Part shown: positions 54,933-62,978 of the stretch, piece after piece
Layout: every line of letters starts with the position of its first letter
Position numbering within the stretch: position 1 is the first letter of the stretch
Assembly: GCF_030406665.1 (NCBI RefSeq)
Contig: NZ_CP129121.1
Span: 2,852,001 to 2,916,000, forward strand
Direction of reading: 5' to 3'
DNA length: 64,000 nucleotides
DNA from: Halomonas halophila
Lineage (GTDB): Bacteria > Pseudomonadota > Gammaproteobacteria > Pseudomonadales > Halomonadaceae
The notes under the pieces: model-generated
Database searches by the model: none
What the model saw: only the letters and a program-made list of their open reading frames with translations
Told to the model about the DNA's origin: nothing
Position numbers and translations under genes: made by a program

Positions 54933-56144
54933 TCAGCGCCCGCTGCTGGCCGCCAGCAGGGTGCCCTCCGGCGGCTCGGCCTGGAAGTGCGCCCGGAGCC
55001 CTTCGACGATGGATGTCACCAGCGCCCGCTGATGGGCGCCGCTCTGCAGGCGACGTTCCTCGTTCGGATTGGAGATGAACCCGGTCTCGACCAGCAGCGA
55101 GGGAATGTCGGGCGACTTCAGCACCACGAAGGCGGCCTGCTCGACCCGCGGCTTATGCAGGTCGTTGATGCGCCCCAACCGCTCGAGGATGCGCCCGCCG
55201 GCGGCCAGCGACTGGTTGAGGGTGGCGTTCATGGAGAGGTCGAGCAACGCGCTGCGGGTGGCCATGTCCTGCTCGGCCAGGGCGATGAAGGCCTCGTCGT
55301 CGGCGATCACCGCGCGGTTCTCGCTGTTGGCCAGCCAGCGGGCGGACTCCGAGCTGGCACCGCTCGTCGACAGCGCATAGACCGAGCTGCCGTGGGGCCC
55401 CGGCCGGTCCACGGCATCGGCGTGGATCGAGACGAAGAAATCGACGCGATGCTCGCGGGCGATGGTCGTCCGTCGACGCAGCCCCACGTAGACGTCGCGA
55501 TCCCGGGTCAGCACCGCGCGAAAGCCCGGCGCCTCGTTGAGGCGGCGCGCCAGTCGCCGGGCAAGCTCCAGCACCACGTCCTTCTCGTAGGTGCCACTCG
55601 GACCCACGGCGCCCGGGTCCTTGCCGCCATGACCGGCATCCACGGCGATCACGATATCGCGGCCACCACCGGTCGGCAGTGAAGGCGCAGGATCGACCGG
55701 CGCCGGCGGCGCAGACGCGGGGCCGGACGCGGCGAGGTCCAGTACCAGCCGATGCCCCTGAAGGCCCGCGGGCGGCAGATCATGGCTCTCGACCTCGACG
55801 GGGCCGCTCAGGTCGAGCACCACCCGGGTGCCGTCGCCGCGGGCCCCGGTGCGAATGCCGGTGATCGGGCTGCCGGCCAGCGGCACATCCCCCAGCTCGC
55901 CGGCCAGACGACCCTCGGCCAGGTCGATGACCAACCGGTCCGGCCCGCGCAGCGTGAAGACATCGCTCGGCATCGCCGTGGAAAGGTCCAGCACCACCCG
56001 GGTATGCGCCGCCTCGCTGCGCAGTCGCAGATCCTGCACCTCGCCGCCGAGCGCCATCAGGCTCCAGAACAGCAGCGCGCCCGACAGGCAGGCCAGCAGG
56101 CGTGCGCCGCATCGGCGTCCACTCCGGGTTTCACGATCGATCAT
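54933..56144 (-). CDS. amiC: N-acetylmuramoyl-L-alanine amidase (AmiC type)
   Basis: The 403-residue protein has an N-terminal hydrophobic export signal (about 13-34), an AMIN domain (about 35-140) that targets it to the division site, a Pro/Ala linker, and an Amidase_3 domain (about 165-390). Zinc ligands are expected in VDAGHGGKDPGA (His), the Glu in TYEKDVVLELA and the His in FFVSIHADAVD; the catalytic Glu lies in SLLVETGFISNP. No LysM domain follows, so AmiC is a better match than AmiB. It splits septal murein during daughter-cell separation. Confidence 0.9.
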   Translation of the reverse strand: MIDRETRSGRRCGARLLACLSGALLFWSLMALGGEVQDLRLRSEAAHTRVVLDLSTAMPSDVFTLRGPDRLVIDLAEGRLAGELGDVPLAGSPITGIRTGARGDGTRVVLDLSGPVEVESHDLPPAGLQGHRLVLDLAASGPASAPPAPVDPAPSLPTGGGRDIVIAVDAGHGGKDPGAVGPSGTYEKDVVLELARRLARRLNEAPGFRAVLTRDRDVYVGLRRRTTIAREHRVDFFVSIHADAVDRPGPHGSSVYALSTSGASSESARWLANSENRAVIADDEAFIALAEQDMATRSALLDLSMNATLNQSLAAGGRILERLGRINDLHKPRVEQAAFVVLKSPDIPSLLVETGFISNPNEERRLQSGAHQRALVTSIVEGLRAHFQAEPPEGTLLAASSGR

Positions 56145-56324
56145 CTGACTGGCATCCCCTCACGGCACGAGTCGCCCTTCCCTAATGCGTCGGAAGAGTA
56201 TCGGCCAGGATGGGAGAGGCTTGAGCGGGCACCGCGTCCGCTGAGACTCCCCGTTGCAGGGATGGACGTTCGGTGAAATACGGCAGAGGAAACACAGGAA
56301 AGGAAGAGGTGGCCGGCACCCGGC

Positions 56325-56342
56325 GTCCGCGAGCTCGCGGAC
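56325..56342 (-). terminator. Hairpin after the 44-residue gene
   Basis: An 18-nt palindrome (GTCCGCGAG/CTCGCGGAC) lies downstream of the small gene on the minus strand. A pyrimidine-rich stretch follows on that strand. It is a possible terminator. The rest of 56145-56375 shows nothing more. Confidence 0.45.
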
Positions 56343-56375
56343 CGCCAGGATCAGGTGCCGGTCGAGCCCTGCGCC

Positions 56376-56510
56376 TTAGATGTAGGCGTAGGCCATGCGG
56401 CTCTGGAAGTTGCGATAGGCGTTCTCGGTCATCACTTCCAGCACGCGGTAGGCACGCTTGCCGAAACGCTTGGCCAGGGAAGGACGGGCGGTGACGGTAG
56501 CAGTCGTCAT
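56376..56510 (-). CDS. Hypothetical 44-residue basic peptide
   Basis: The frame runs from ATG 56510 to TAA 56376 and encodes MTTATVTARPSLAKRFGKRA at its start and ends RMAYAYI. The product is basic and predicted helical, with a Thr-rich head and an aromatic tail. AAGGA lies upstream, and a clear promoter is present (56546-56575). I do not recognise a family. The separate promoter, good start signals and normal codon use argue for a real gene. It lies downstream of umuC on the same strand but with 110 bp and its own promoter between, so SOS control is not implied. Confidence 0.6.
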   Translation of the reverse strand: MTTATVTARPSLAKRFGKRAYRVLEVMTENAYRNFQSRMAYAYI

Positions 56511-56545
56511 GGTAGATGATCCTTGCGTCGGTGGATGTCGAAGGC

Positions 56546-56575
56546 ATTATACCTTTGTCTATATACTTTAGTCTA
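56546..56575 (-). promoter_or_regulatory. Promoter of the 44-residue gene
   Basis: On the minus strand a consensus -10 TATAAT (56546-56551) and TAGACT (56570-56575) are separated by 18 bp, inside a strikingly AT-rich patch. Confidence 0.65.
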
Positions 56576-56619
56576 ATCGTGACGCAGTGCAACATTCCAC
56601 GTCCCACCGATCTCTCGCG

Positions 56620-57894
56620 TCACCGCACCTTGACCCTCATCAGCTCGTTCCAGCGGGTGGTGTAGCGCGCGGTACGATGCTCGCAGCGCAGCGGCCAGGC
56701 GGCGTGCTCGCCGGGCACACCGAAGCGAACGGTATCGCGGCCCATGCGGGCGTTGAGGCGATCGAGGGTGGCCATCAGCGCCTCGCCGCGCCGCCGCTCG
56801 GGGCCGTGGCCGGCCTGCAGCAGCGAGAGCTGATGACGCTCGGCGTCGACCAGGTCGAGCAGCATCACCCCGCACTTCTGATAGCGCACGCCGTCGAGGA
56901 AGATCGCCGCCAGGCCGCGCTGGGCGGCGGCGATCAGCTCCCGGGTGTCGTCGCTGGGGCCGGGCAGTGCCACCACCTGGCTGTTGCGGTACTGACGCTC
57001 GCCGAGCCGGTGCGGGTCGCTGCGCACGAACACCAGCACCGCGCAGGCGCGGCTGCCCTGGCGGCGCAGCTTCTCGGCGGCCCGGGCGCCGTACTGGCGA
57101 ATCGCCGCCTGCAGCTCGGCTTGCTCGCCGGTCAGCCGGCCGAAGGAGCGCGACACCATGATCCGCTGGCGCGGCTCGGTGACGTCGTCCAGGGCGATGG
57201 CCGGCCGCCCGCGCAGCTCCCAGACCAGCCGCTCCATCACCACCGAGAAGGTGCGGCGGATCTGCTTCGGGTCGGCCTGGCGCAGCTGCCAGGCGGTGTG
57301 GATGTCCTGCAGCGCCAGCCGCTCGGCGCTGCGCCGCGCCACGCCCCACAGCGCGTGCACCGGCAGCGCCTCGAGCACGCGGCGGGTCTCGGGCGCATCG
57401 GCCGCCAGCCGGCAGACGCCGCCCAGCTCGGGGCGCGACTTGGCGACGCGATTGGCGGTCTTGGCCAGCACCCGGGTCGGCGCCAGCCCCACGCAGGTCG
57501 GAATGCCGGTATCGCGCAGCACCCGCCCGCGCACCCGATGGCCCCAGGCCTCGAGGTCGTCGGGCTCATGCCCGTCGAGGCCGACGAAGCTCTCGTCGAT
57601 GGAATAGGCCTCGATCTCCGGCGAAAACTCACCCAGGATCCGGTTCACGCGCCGGCTCATGTCGCCGTAGAGAGCGTAGTTGCTGGACAGCAGCGTCATC
57701 CGGCGGCGCAGCGCGGGCGAAATCTGATGGGCCGGCATGCCCATCGCCACGCCCAGCGTCTTAAGCTCCGCCGAGCGCGCCACCACGCAGCCGTCGTTGT
57801 TGGAGAGCACGCCCACCGCCCGGCCTTCGAGGCCGGGATCGAAGACACGCTCGCAGCTGACGTAGAAGTTGTTGCTGTCGACCAGGGCGATCAC
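56620..57894 (-). CDS. umuC: DNA polymerase V catalytic subunit UmuC
   Basis: From GTG 57894 (encodes MIALVDSNNFYVSCERVF) the product has 424 residues. It is a Y-family polymerase for lesion bypass. The metal-binding residues lie in VDSNNFY and YSIDESFVGL; SNNDGCVVARSAE and VGLAPTRVLAKTANRVAK are UmuC signatures. The GTG overlaps the umuD stop (GTGA), giving tight translational coupling. The longer frame to 57951 lies inside umuD and is rejected. Confidence 0.93.
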   Translation of the reverse strand: MIALVDSNNFYVSCERVFDPGLEGRAVGVLSNNDGCVVARSAELKTLGVAMGMPAHQISPALRRRMTLLSSNYALYGDMSRRVNRILGEFSPEIEAYSIDESFVGLDGHEPDDLEAWGHRVRGRVLRDTGIPTCVGLAPTRVLAKTANRVAKSRPELGGVCRLAADAPETRRVLEALPVHALWGVARRSAERLALQDIHTAWQLRQADPKQIRRTFSVVMERLVWELRGRPAIALDDVTEPRQRIMVSRSFGRLTGEQAELQAAIRQYGARAAEKLRRQGSRACAVLVFVRSDPHRLGERQYRNSQVVALPGPSDDTRELIAAAQRGLAAIFLDGVRYQKCGVMLLDLVDAERHQLSLLQAGHGPERRRGEALMATLDRLNARMGRDTVRFGVPGEHAAWPLRCEHRTARYTTRWNELMRVKVR

Positions 57895-58346
57895 GGCGCC
57901 GCTCCCGGCAGGGCGTGCAGCACGTGGGTGACCACGCCCCACACATGGCACTCGCGGCCGGCCAGCGGAATCGGCGCGTAGCGCGGGTTGCTGGCCTCCA
58001 GCACCAGGGCGTCGCCGCGCCGGGCCAGCCGCTTGACCGTGGGTTCGCCGTCCACGGCGATGATCACTACCCGCCCGGGCCGCGGCTCGAGGCTGCGGTC
58101 CACCACCAGCAGGTCGCCGTCATGAATGCCGTCGCCGAGCATCGAATCGCCCTCGGCGCGCACGAAGTAGGTGGAGGCCGGGCGGCGCACCACGTGGGCG
58201 TGAAGGTCGAGCTCCACGTCCAGATGATCGTCGGCGGGGCTCGGGAAGCCCGCCCGCACCCGGCATCCCAGCAGCGGCTGGACGGCCCCCGAAGAGGACG
58301 GCGCCGCGGCTCGCCCGCCCGCGGCGCCGAGAATCGGCGACGCCAT
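57891..58346 (-). CDS. umuD: DNA polymerase V accessory protein UmuD
   Basis: From ATG 58346 (MASPILGAAGG; GGGAGG upstream) the product has 151 residues. It is a LexA-like self-cleaving protein. The cleavage site is A32/G33 in RAGFPSP, and the serine-lysine dyad is S68 (AEGDSML) and K105 (PTVKRL). After RecA-stimulated cleavage it activates UmuC. The first about 25 residues are richer in Ala and Ser than usual. A LexA box lies just upstream (58363-58382). Confidence 0.92.
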   Translation of the reverse strand: MASPILGAAGGRAAAPSSSGAVQPLLGCRVRAGFPSPADDHLDVELDLHAHVVRRPASTYFVRAEGDSMLGDGIHDGDLLVVDRSLEPRPGRVVIIAVDGEPTVKRLARRGDALVLEASNPRYAPIPLAGRECHVWGVVTHVLHALPGAAP

Positions 58347-58362
58347 GGCCACCTCCCTCGAA

Positions 58363-58382
58363 TAATGTATTTATATACAGTA
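58363..58382 (-). promoter_or_regulatory. LexA (SOS) box of umuDC
   Basis: On the minus strand this reads TACTGTATATAAATACATTA, matching the consensus TACTGTATATATATACAGTA at 17 of 20 positions. It lies 17 bp upstream of the umuD start, so umuDC is SOS-induced. Confidence 0.9.
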
Positions 58383-58422
58383 TCCGAGAGCGATGACCGA
58401 CTGGCAAGTCTCTCCGTTCGGC

Positions 58423-58465
58423 CTGGCCTAACTCTCGATCTGGCCTACCTCTCGATCTGGCCTAC
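58423..58465 (-). repeat. 17-bp tandem repeat over the ybaK stop codon
   Basis: Two 17-bp units (58423-58439, 58440-58456, one mismatch) and a partial third (58457-58465) have the form CTGGCCTAnCTCTCGAT. The third unit includes the ybaK stop codon (58462-58464). Confidence 0.85.
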
Positions 58466-58917
58466 ATCGCCACCTCGGCCGGCTTCACCAGGTCCTCGAA
58501 CACGCCGAAGGCCAGCTGCATCACCTCGTGGTGGCTGCCGGCGCTGAAGGCGATCAGGTCGGCCTCGGCCAGGTGCGGCGAAACGAACACCTCCAGGTCG
58601 AAGAGGTTGCCGAAGGGCGGCATCGCCCCCGGCTCGCAGTCGGGAAAACGGTCCTGGAAATCCGCTTCCCTGGCCAGCTCGACGCGGCTGGCACCGACGG
58701 CCTGGGCGAAGCGCTGCAGGTCGACGCGGTCGGTGGCCGGCAGCACCGCCAGCGCCAGCCGGCCGTCGATCTCGACCATCACGCTCTTGGCGAAGTGGCG
58801 GCCGGGCACGTGGGCCGCCTCGGCGACTTCCTGGGCGGTGTAGGCCGTCGAATGCTGCTGGATGACATATTTGACGCCGTTCTCGTCGAGAAAGCGTCTG
58901 ACGCGCTCCATGGGCAT
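58462..58917 (-). CDS. YbaK/EbsC-type aminoacyl-tRNA deacylase
   Basis: From ATG 58917 (MPMERVRRFLDENGVKYV) the product has 151 residues of the YbaK/ProXp family, which hydrolyses mischarged tRNA such as Cys- or Ala-tRNA-Pro. The conserved lysine region HFAKSVMVEIDGRLALAVLPA and EPGAMPPFGNLFDLEVFVS are present. Substrate choice within the family cannot be told. Its last codons are part of a 17-bp tandem repeat shared with the umuD upstream region. Confidence 0.87.
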   Translation of the reverse strand: MPMERVRRFLDENGVKYVIQQHSTAYTAQEVAEAAHVPGRHFAKSVMVEIDGRLALAVLPATDRVDLQRFAQAVGASRVELAREADFQDRFPDCEPGAMPPFGNLFDLEVFVSPHLAEADLIAFSAGSHHEVMQLAFGVFEDLVKPAEVAM

Positions 58918-59226
58918 GGGAATCCCCTCCCCTGTGTCGTGAAAGGGTCTGAAGACGCCGGATCGGCGACGCGCGTCGGGATGGGTCACGGGGCGCCCCG
59001 TCCCGGCCGTCTCCTTTTCAGACTAGCAGCCCCGTGCACCACGAATGACGGCAATCCTTGACCTGGTACAGGTTGAGATTCACATGCCGCAGTCACCATC
59101 GACTGAACCACCGGCACCGTCATCCGCCATCCAAGCGGTCCCGCACGGGGCCGCCTCTCGTTTAAGGCGCGATCGTCGGGAAGACCTATGCTGAGGCAAC
59201 GGGAAGCATCGCGCAGGGAGCGTCTC

Positions 59227-60507
59227 ATGGAAGAAGTCACGCAGCAGTTCCTCGCCGGGCACGACACCGCCATCCGTCTGGCCGTGGCCCTGCTGCTCGG
59301 CGCCCTGATCGGCATCGAGCGCGGCTGGGTGGCACGCGAACAGAAGGCCGGCGAACGCATCGCCGGCATACGAACCCACGCCCTGGTCGGCCTGCTTGGC
59401 GGCCTCGCCGCCCTGCTCGCCGAGGTCGTCACCGAATGGGCCTTTCCGCTGCTGCTGGTCGTCGTCGCCGCGCTGGCCGGCAGCGCCTATCGCGCGCGGC
59501 TGCCCCAGAGCCGGGACTACAGCATCACCGGCCTGATCGGCCTGCTGCTGACCTTCTGCTTCGGCGCCGTGGCGGTGGCCGTGGACCTGGCGCTGGCCGC
59601 GGCCTGCGCGGTGGTCACCGCGCTGATCCTCGACAACAAGCGCGAGATCCACGGCTTGCTCAATCGCCTGCAGGCCCACGAGCTGGACGCGGGCCTGAAG
59701 CTGTTGCTGATCACGGTGGTGATGCTGCCGCTGCTGCCCGACCGCGGGCTGGGCCCCGGCGAGGCGCTCAATCCGCGCGAGCTATGGTGGATGGTGGTGA
59801 TGATCGCCAGCATCTCCTTCATCGGCTACTTCGCCATGCGCCTGGGCGGCGCCGCCAAGGGCATCCTGTTCACCAGCCTGTTCGCCGGGCTCAGCTCCTC
59901 CACCGCCCTGACCCTGCACTTCAGCCGCCTGTCGCGCCAGCAGGCCGCGCTCACCCCCTTGCTGGCGGCGGGCATCCTGATCGCATGCGGCACCATGTTC
60001 CCGCGCATCCTGCTCTACTGCCTGGTGATCAACCCGGCGCTGCTGCCCAGCCTGGTGCTGCCGGTGGCGCTGATGACCCTGCTGCTCTATCTGCCGGCCC
60101 TGCTGCTGTGGCGCCGTCATCGCCAGGGAGCGCGCATCGAGCGCCCCGAGCGCCATCAGAACCCGCTGGAGCTGCGCATGGCGCTGCTGTTCGGCGTGCT
60201 GCTGGCGGCGATCATGCTGCTCGGCCAGTGGCTCCAGGCCTGGCTCGGCGACGCCGGCATCTACCTGCTGGCGGCGGCCTCCGGCGTGGCCGACGTGGAC
60301 GCCATCACCCTGTCGCTGACCCGGCTCTCTCAGGATGCCATCCCGCCCTCGACCGCGGTGCTCGGCATCATCCTGGCCGCCTCGGTCAACAACGTGATCA
60401 AGGCCGGCATGGCCGCCGGGCTTGGCAGCGCGGCGCTGGGCAAGCGGGTCGCCCCGCCGATGCTGCTGTCGCTGCTGGTCGGGCTGGGCGTGGCCTGGTG
60501 GCAGTGA
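59227..60507 (+). CDS. MgtC/SapB and DUF4010 domain membrane protein
   Basis: From ATG 59227 (AGGGAG upstream) the product has 426 residues and about 11 hydrophobic segments. The N-terminal part (about 15-150) is MgtC/SapB-like: LLLGALIGIERGW, GIRTHALVGLLGGLAAL and SRDYSITGLIGLLLTF. The rest is a DUF4010 domain ending ADVDAITLSL and GLGVAWWQ. The family has no firm biochemical role; MgtC proteins are linked to magnesium limitation and ATP synthase control. Its 3' end faces the HAD phosphatase gene with 6 bp between stops. Confidence 0.87.
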   Translation: MEEVTQQFLAGHDTAIRLAVALLLGALIGIERGWVAREQKAGERIAGIRTHALVGLLGGLAALLAEVVTEWAFPLLLVVVAALAGSAYRARLPQSRDYSITGLIGLLLTFCFGAVAVAVDLALAAACAVVTALILDNKREIHGLLNRLQAHELDAGLKLLLITVVMLPLLPDRGLGPGEALNPRELWWMVVMIASISFIGYFAMRLGGAAKGILFTSLFAGLSSSTALTLHFSRLSRQQAALTPLLAAGILIACGTMFPRILLYCLVINPALLPSLVLPVALMTLLLYLPALLLWRRHRQGARIERPERHQNPLELRMALLFGVLLAAIMLLGQWLQAWLGDAGIYLLAAASGVADVDAITLSLTRLSQDAIPPSTAVLGIILAASVNNVIKAGMAAGLGSAALGKRVAPPMLLSLLVGLGVAWWQ

Positions 60508-60513
60508 CGCCGC

Positions 60514-61266
60514 TCACTCGGGAAACCGGCGCGCCACCAGCGCCGCCAGGTCGTCCTCGCAGGCCGCACCGGGCGCCCGCGCCTCGTCGCCGTCGCGATA
60601 CTTGCCGCTGCGCACCAGGCAAGCCTCGAGCCCCAGCTCGAGCGCCGCCGCCACGTCGCACTCGACGTCGTCGCCGACCATCAGCGCCTCATGCGGCTCG
60701 ACGCCGGCATCCTCCAGCACGGCGCGGAAGAAGCCCGCGGCCGGCTTGCCGAGCACCGTCGCCTCGATCTCGGCAGCGTACTCCAGGGCGCGCACGAAGG
60801 GGCCCGCGTCCAGGTGCAGCTCGCCGCCCTGGCGAAAATAGCGATTGGTGCCCACGGTGAGCAGCGGCGCGCCGCGCTGCAGCAGCCCGAAGGCAGCGTC
60901 CAGATGGCGGTAGTCGAGGCGCTCGGCGGCATCGCCGAGCACCACGGCGTCGCGATCGGCGGTATCGAGGCCGACGAACTCGGGCTCGAGGTCGGGATGG
61001 ATCAGCAGGTAGGGCCGCAGTTCGTGAGCGAGCAGATGGGCCCGGATCGCCGCCGGCGCGGTGAAGACCTGCTCGGGCGCCACCGCGAAACCGAGCTCGC
61101 GCAGCTCGGCATGGACCCGCTCGCTGGTCTTGCGCGAGGTATTGGTGACGAAGCGCAGCGCCAGCTCGCGTGCCTGCAGCCGGGCCACCGCCTCCACCGC
61201 GCCGGGCAGCGCCCGGCCGTCCTCGTGCAGCACGCCGCTGATGTCGAGCAGTACGGCCTTGAGCAT
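60514..61266 (-). CDS. HAD-superfamily phosphatase, LHPP-like
   Basis: The 250-residue HAD-IIA enzyme starts MLKAVLLDISGVLHEDG. Motif I is D-x-S-G-V, with Ser in the second Asp position as in LHPP (phospholysine/phosphohistidine pyrophosphate phosphatase). TNTSRKTSERVHAELRELGF and the MVGDDVECDVAAALELGL motif IV are typical. Substrates of the bacterial members are not settled. It is convergent with the DUF4010 gene. Confidence 0.87.
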   Translation of the reverse strand: MLKAVLLDISGVLHEDGRALPGAVEAVARLQARELALRFVTNTSRKTSERVHAELRELGFAVAPEQVFTAPAAIRAHLLAHELRPYLLIHPDLEPEFVGLDTADRDAVVLGDAAERLDYRHLDAAFGLLQRGAPLLTVGTNRYFRQGGELHLDAGPFVRALEYAAEIEATVLGKPAAGFFRAVLEDAGVEPHEALMVGDDVECDVAAALELGLEACLVRSGKYRDGDEARAPGAACEDDLAALVARRFPE

Positions 61267-61371
61267 GTCGCCCTCCTCTCGAGAATCGCGCGGCCGCCTT
61301 CCCTCGGAGCCGGCCGCCTCCCGTCAGAGGATAGTGGAGTCCGACGCCGGGGGCTCGGCCGTGCCCTTCGA

Positions 61372-62883
61372 TCAGTTCCGTCGATCGACGCCATCGACCC
61401 GCGCCAGCCAGGCCTCGGCCAGCCAGCGTCCGGCGCGCAGGATTTCCTCGTCGCGGGTGCCGGCGTAGCCCAGCACCAGCCCCGGCCGCCCCGGCGCCTG
61501 CTGATAGAAACCGGACAGCGGCGACAGAGTGATGCCGGCCGCCTCGCCGCGCTCGACCAGGGCCGCCTCATGGGCGGGGTCGTCGAGCCAGGCCACCAGA
61601 TGCATGCCGGCCTGCCCCTCCGAGAGCACCAGCCCCCGCGCCACGGCAGGTGCCAGCGCCCGCCGCAGCAGCGCCTGGCGCTGGCGGTAGCACTCGCGCA
61701 TGCGGCGCACGTGCCGCGAGAAGTGCCCGGCGGCGATGAACTCGCCCAGCGCCGCCTGCACCGGGTACTGAGCCTCGCGATGCAGCCTCGCGTTGGCGCG
61801 ACGGAAGGGCTCCACCAGCGGCGCCGGCAGCACCAGATAGCCGAGCCGGAGCCCCGGATAGAGCACCTTGCTGAGGGTGCCGACGTAGATCACCCGCGCC
61901 GCCTCGGTGAGCCCCTGGAGGGCGGCGACGGGCCGCTGGCCGTAGCGGAACTCGCTGTCGTAGTCGTCCTCCACGATCCAGGCGCCATGCGCCTCGGCCG
62001 CCTCGAGCAGCGCCAGTCGCCGCGCAAGGCTCATGGTCACGCCGCAGGGATACTGGTGGGAGGGCGTGAGGTAGATCAGCCGCGGGGCGCCGTGGCCCGC
62101 CGGCACGCGCGCCGGATTGAGGCCCTCGTCGTCCACCGGAGCCGGCACCAGCGAAAGGCCGGAGGCCTCGAAGCAGGCCCGGGCGCCGCCATAGCCGGGC
62201 TCCTCCATCCACACCGCCTCGCCCGGATCGGCCAGCATCCGCGCGATCAGCTCGAAGCCCTGCTGGGCCCCCTGCACCACCAGCACCTGCTCCGGGCGGC
62301 AGCGCACCGAGCGCGACAGCCGCAGGTAATCGCACAGCGCCTCGCGCAGCGCCGGCACGCCGCCCTCGGCGCGATAGTCCCGCCAGGCCTCGGGGGCTCG
62401 CCGCCGGTGGCGCCGGAGCAGGCGCTGCCAGAGCTCGTCGGGGAAACGATCGAGGGCCGGCACGCCCGGCGGAAAGGCCTCGTGATGCCCGGCCGCGGCG
62501 CCGCTCAGTCGCAGCAGCCGCTCGCCACGTGCCGACAGCGCCGCCGCCGGCGATGGGTCGTCCGACGTTTCCTGCGCCGGCGCCTCGAGGTGAGAAAACG
62601 GCAGATCGGCCACGTAGGTGCCGGCGCCGGGTCGGGCCTCCAGGAAGCCCTCGGCGACCAGCTGGTCGAGGGCGTCCAGCACGGTGTTGCGCCCCACGCC
62701 CAGCTCCCGCGCCAGGCGGCGGGAGGACGGCAGCCGGGCGCCGCTGGCCAGGCGCCCCGACTGCACCCAGTCGCGCAGCGCCCGATACAGGCGGCGCGTC
62801 AGCGGCAGCGAGGAGGACTCGCTCAATACCATGCCCAGCGCCTCGCCGAGCCAGTCGGCCCGCGCGGCGACAACCGGTTCCAT
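61372..62883 (-). CDS. MocR/PdxR-family regulator (GntR HTH plus aminotransferase fold)
   Basis: From ATG 62883 (MEPVVAARADWL; GGAG 6 bases upstream) the product has 503 residues. A GntR winged helix (about 15-85: LYRALRDWVQSGRLASGARL, SRRLARELGVGRNT) is joined by a linker to a class I aminotransferase-like domain (about 120-500) with the PLP-binding Lys in GTLSKVLYPGLRLGY. MocR proteins bind PLP or an amino adduct and control a nearby gene. Divergent from a PaiB-like FMN gene, with a perfect inverted repeat between them. Confidence 0.9.
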   Translation of the reverse strand: MEPVVAARADWLGEALGMVLSESSSLPLTRRLYRALRDWVQSGRLASGARLPSSRRLARELGVGRNTVLDALDQLVAEGFLEARPGAGTYVADLPFSHLEAPAQETSDDPSPAAALSARGERLLRLSGAAAGHHEAFPPGVPALDRFPDELWQRLLRRHRRRAPEAWRDYRAEGGVPALREALCDYLRLSRSVRCRPEQVLVVQGAQQGFELIARMLADPGEAVWMEEPGYGGARACFEASGLSLVPAPVDDEGLNPARVPAGHGAPRLIYLTPSHQYPCGVTMSLARRLALLEAAEAHGAWIVEDDYDSEFRYGQRPVAALQGLTEAARVIYVGTLSKVLYPGLRLGYLVLPAPLVEPFRRANARLHREAQYPVQAALGEFIAAGHFSRHVRRMRECYRQRQALLRRALAPAVARGLVLSEGQAGMHLVAWLDDPAHEAALVERGEAAGITLSPLSGFYQQAPGRPGLVLGYAGTRDEEILRAGRWLAEAWLARVDGVDRRN

Positions 62884-62894
62884 CGTTTTCTCCA

Positions 62895-62922
62895 ATAGTG
62901 GTTCTTATCAGGGAACCACTAT
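62895..62922. promoter_or_regulatory. Operator of the MocR regulator
   Basis: ATAGTGGTTC (62895-62904) and GAACCACTAT (62913-62922) are perfect 10-bp inverted repeats separated by 8 bp. The site sits 12 bp from the mocR start and 57 bp from the divergent gene. Confidence 0.82.
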
Positions 62923-62978
62923 GCCCACAGACTCCGAGGCTGTCATCGCCCATCGCCACCCAGTCCAAGGAGATCACC

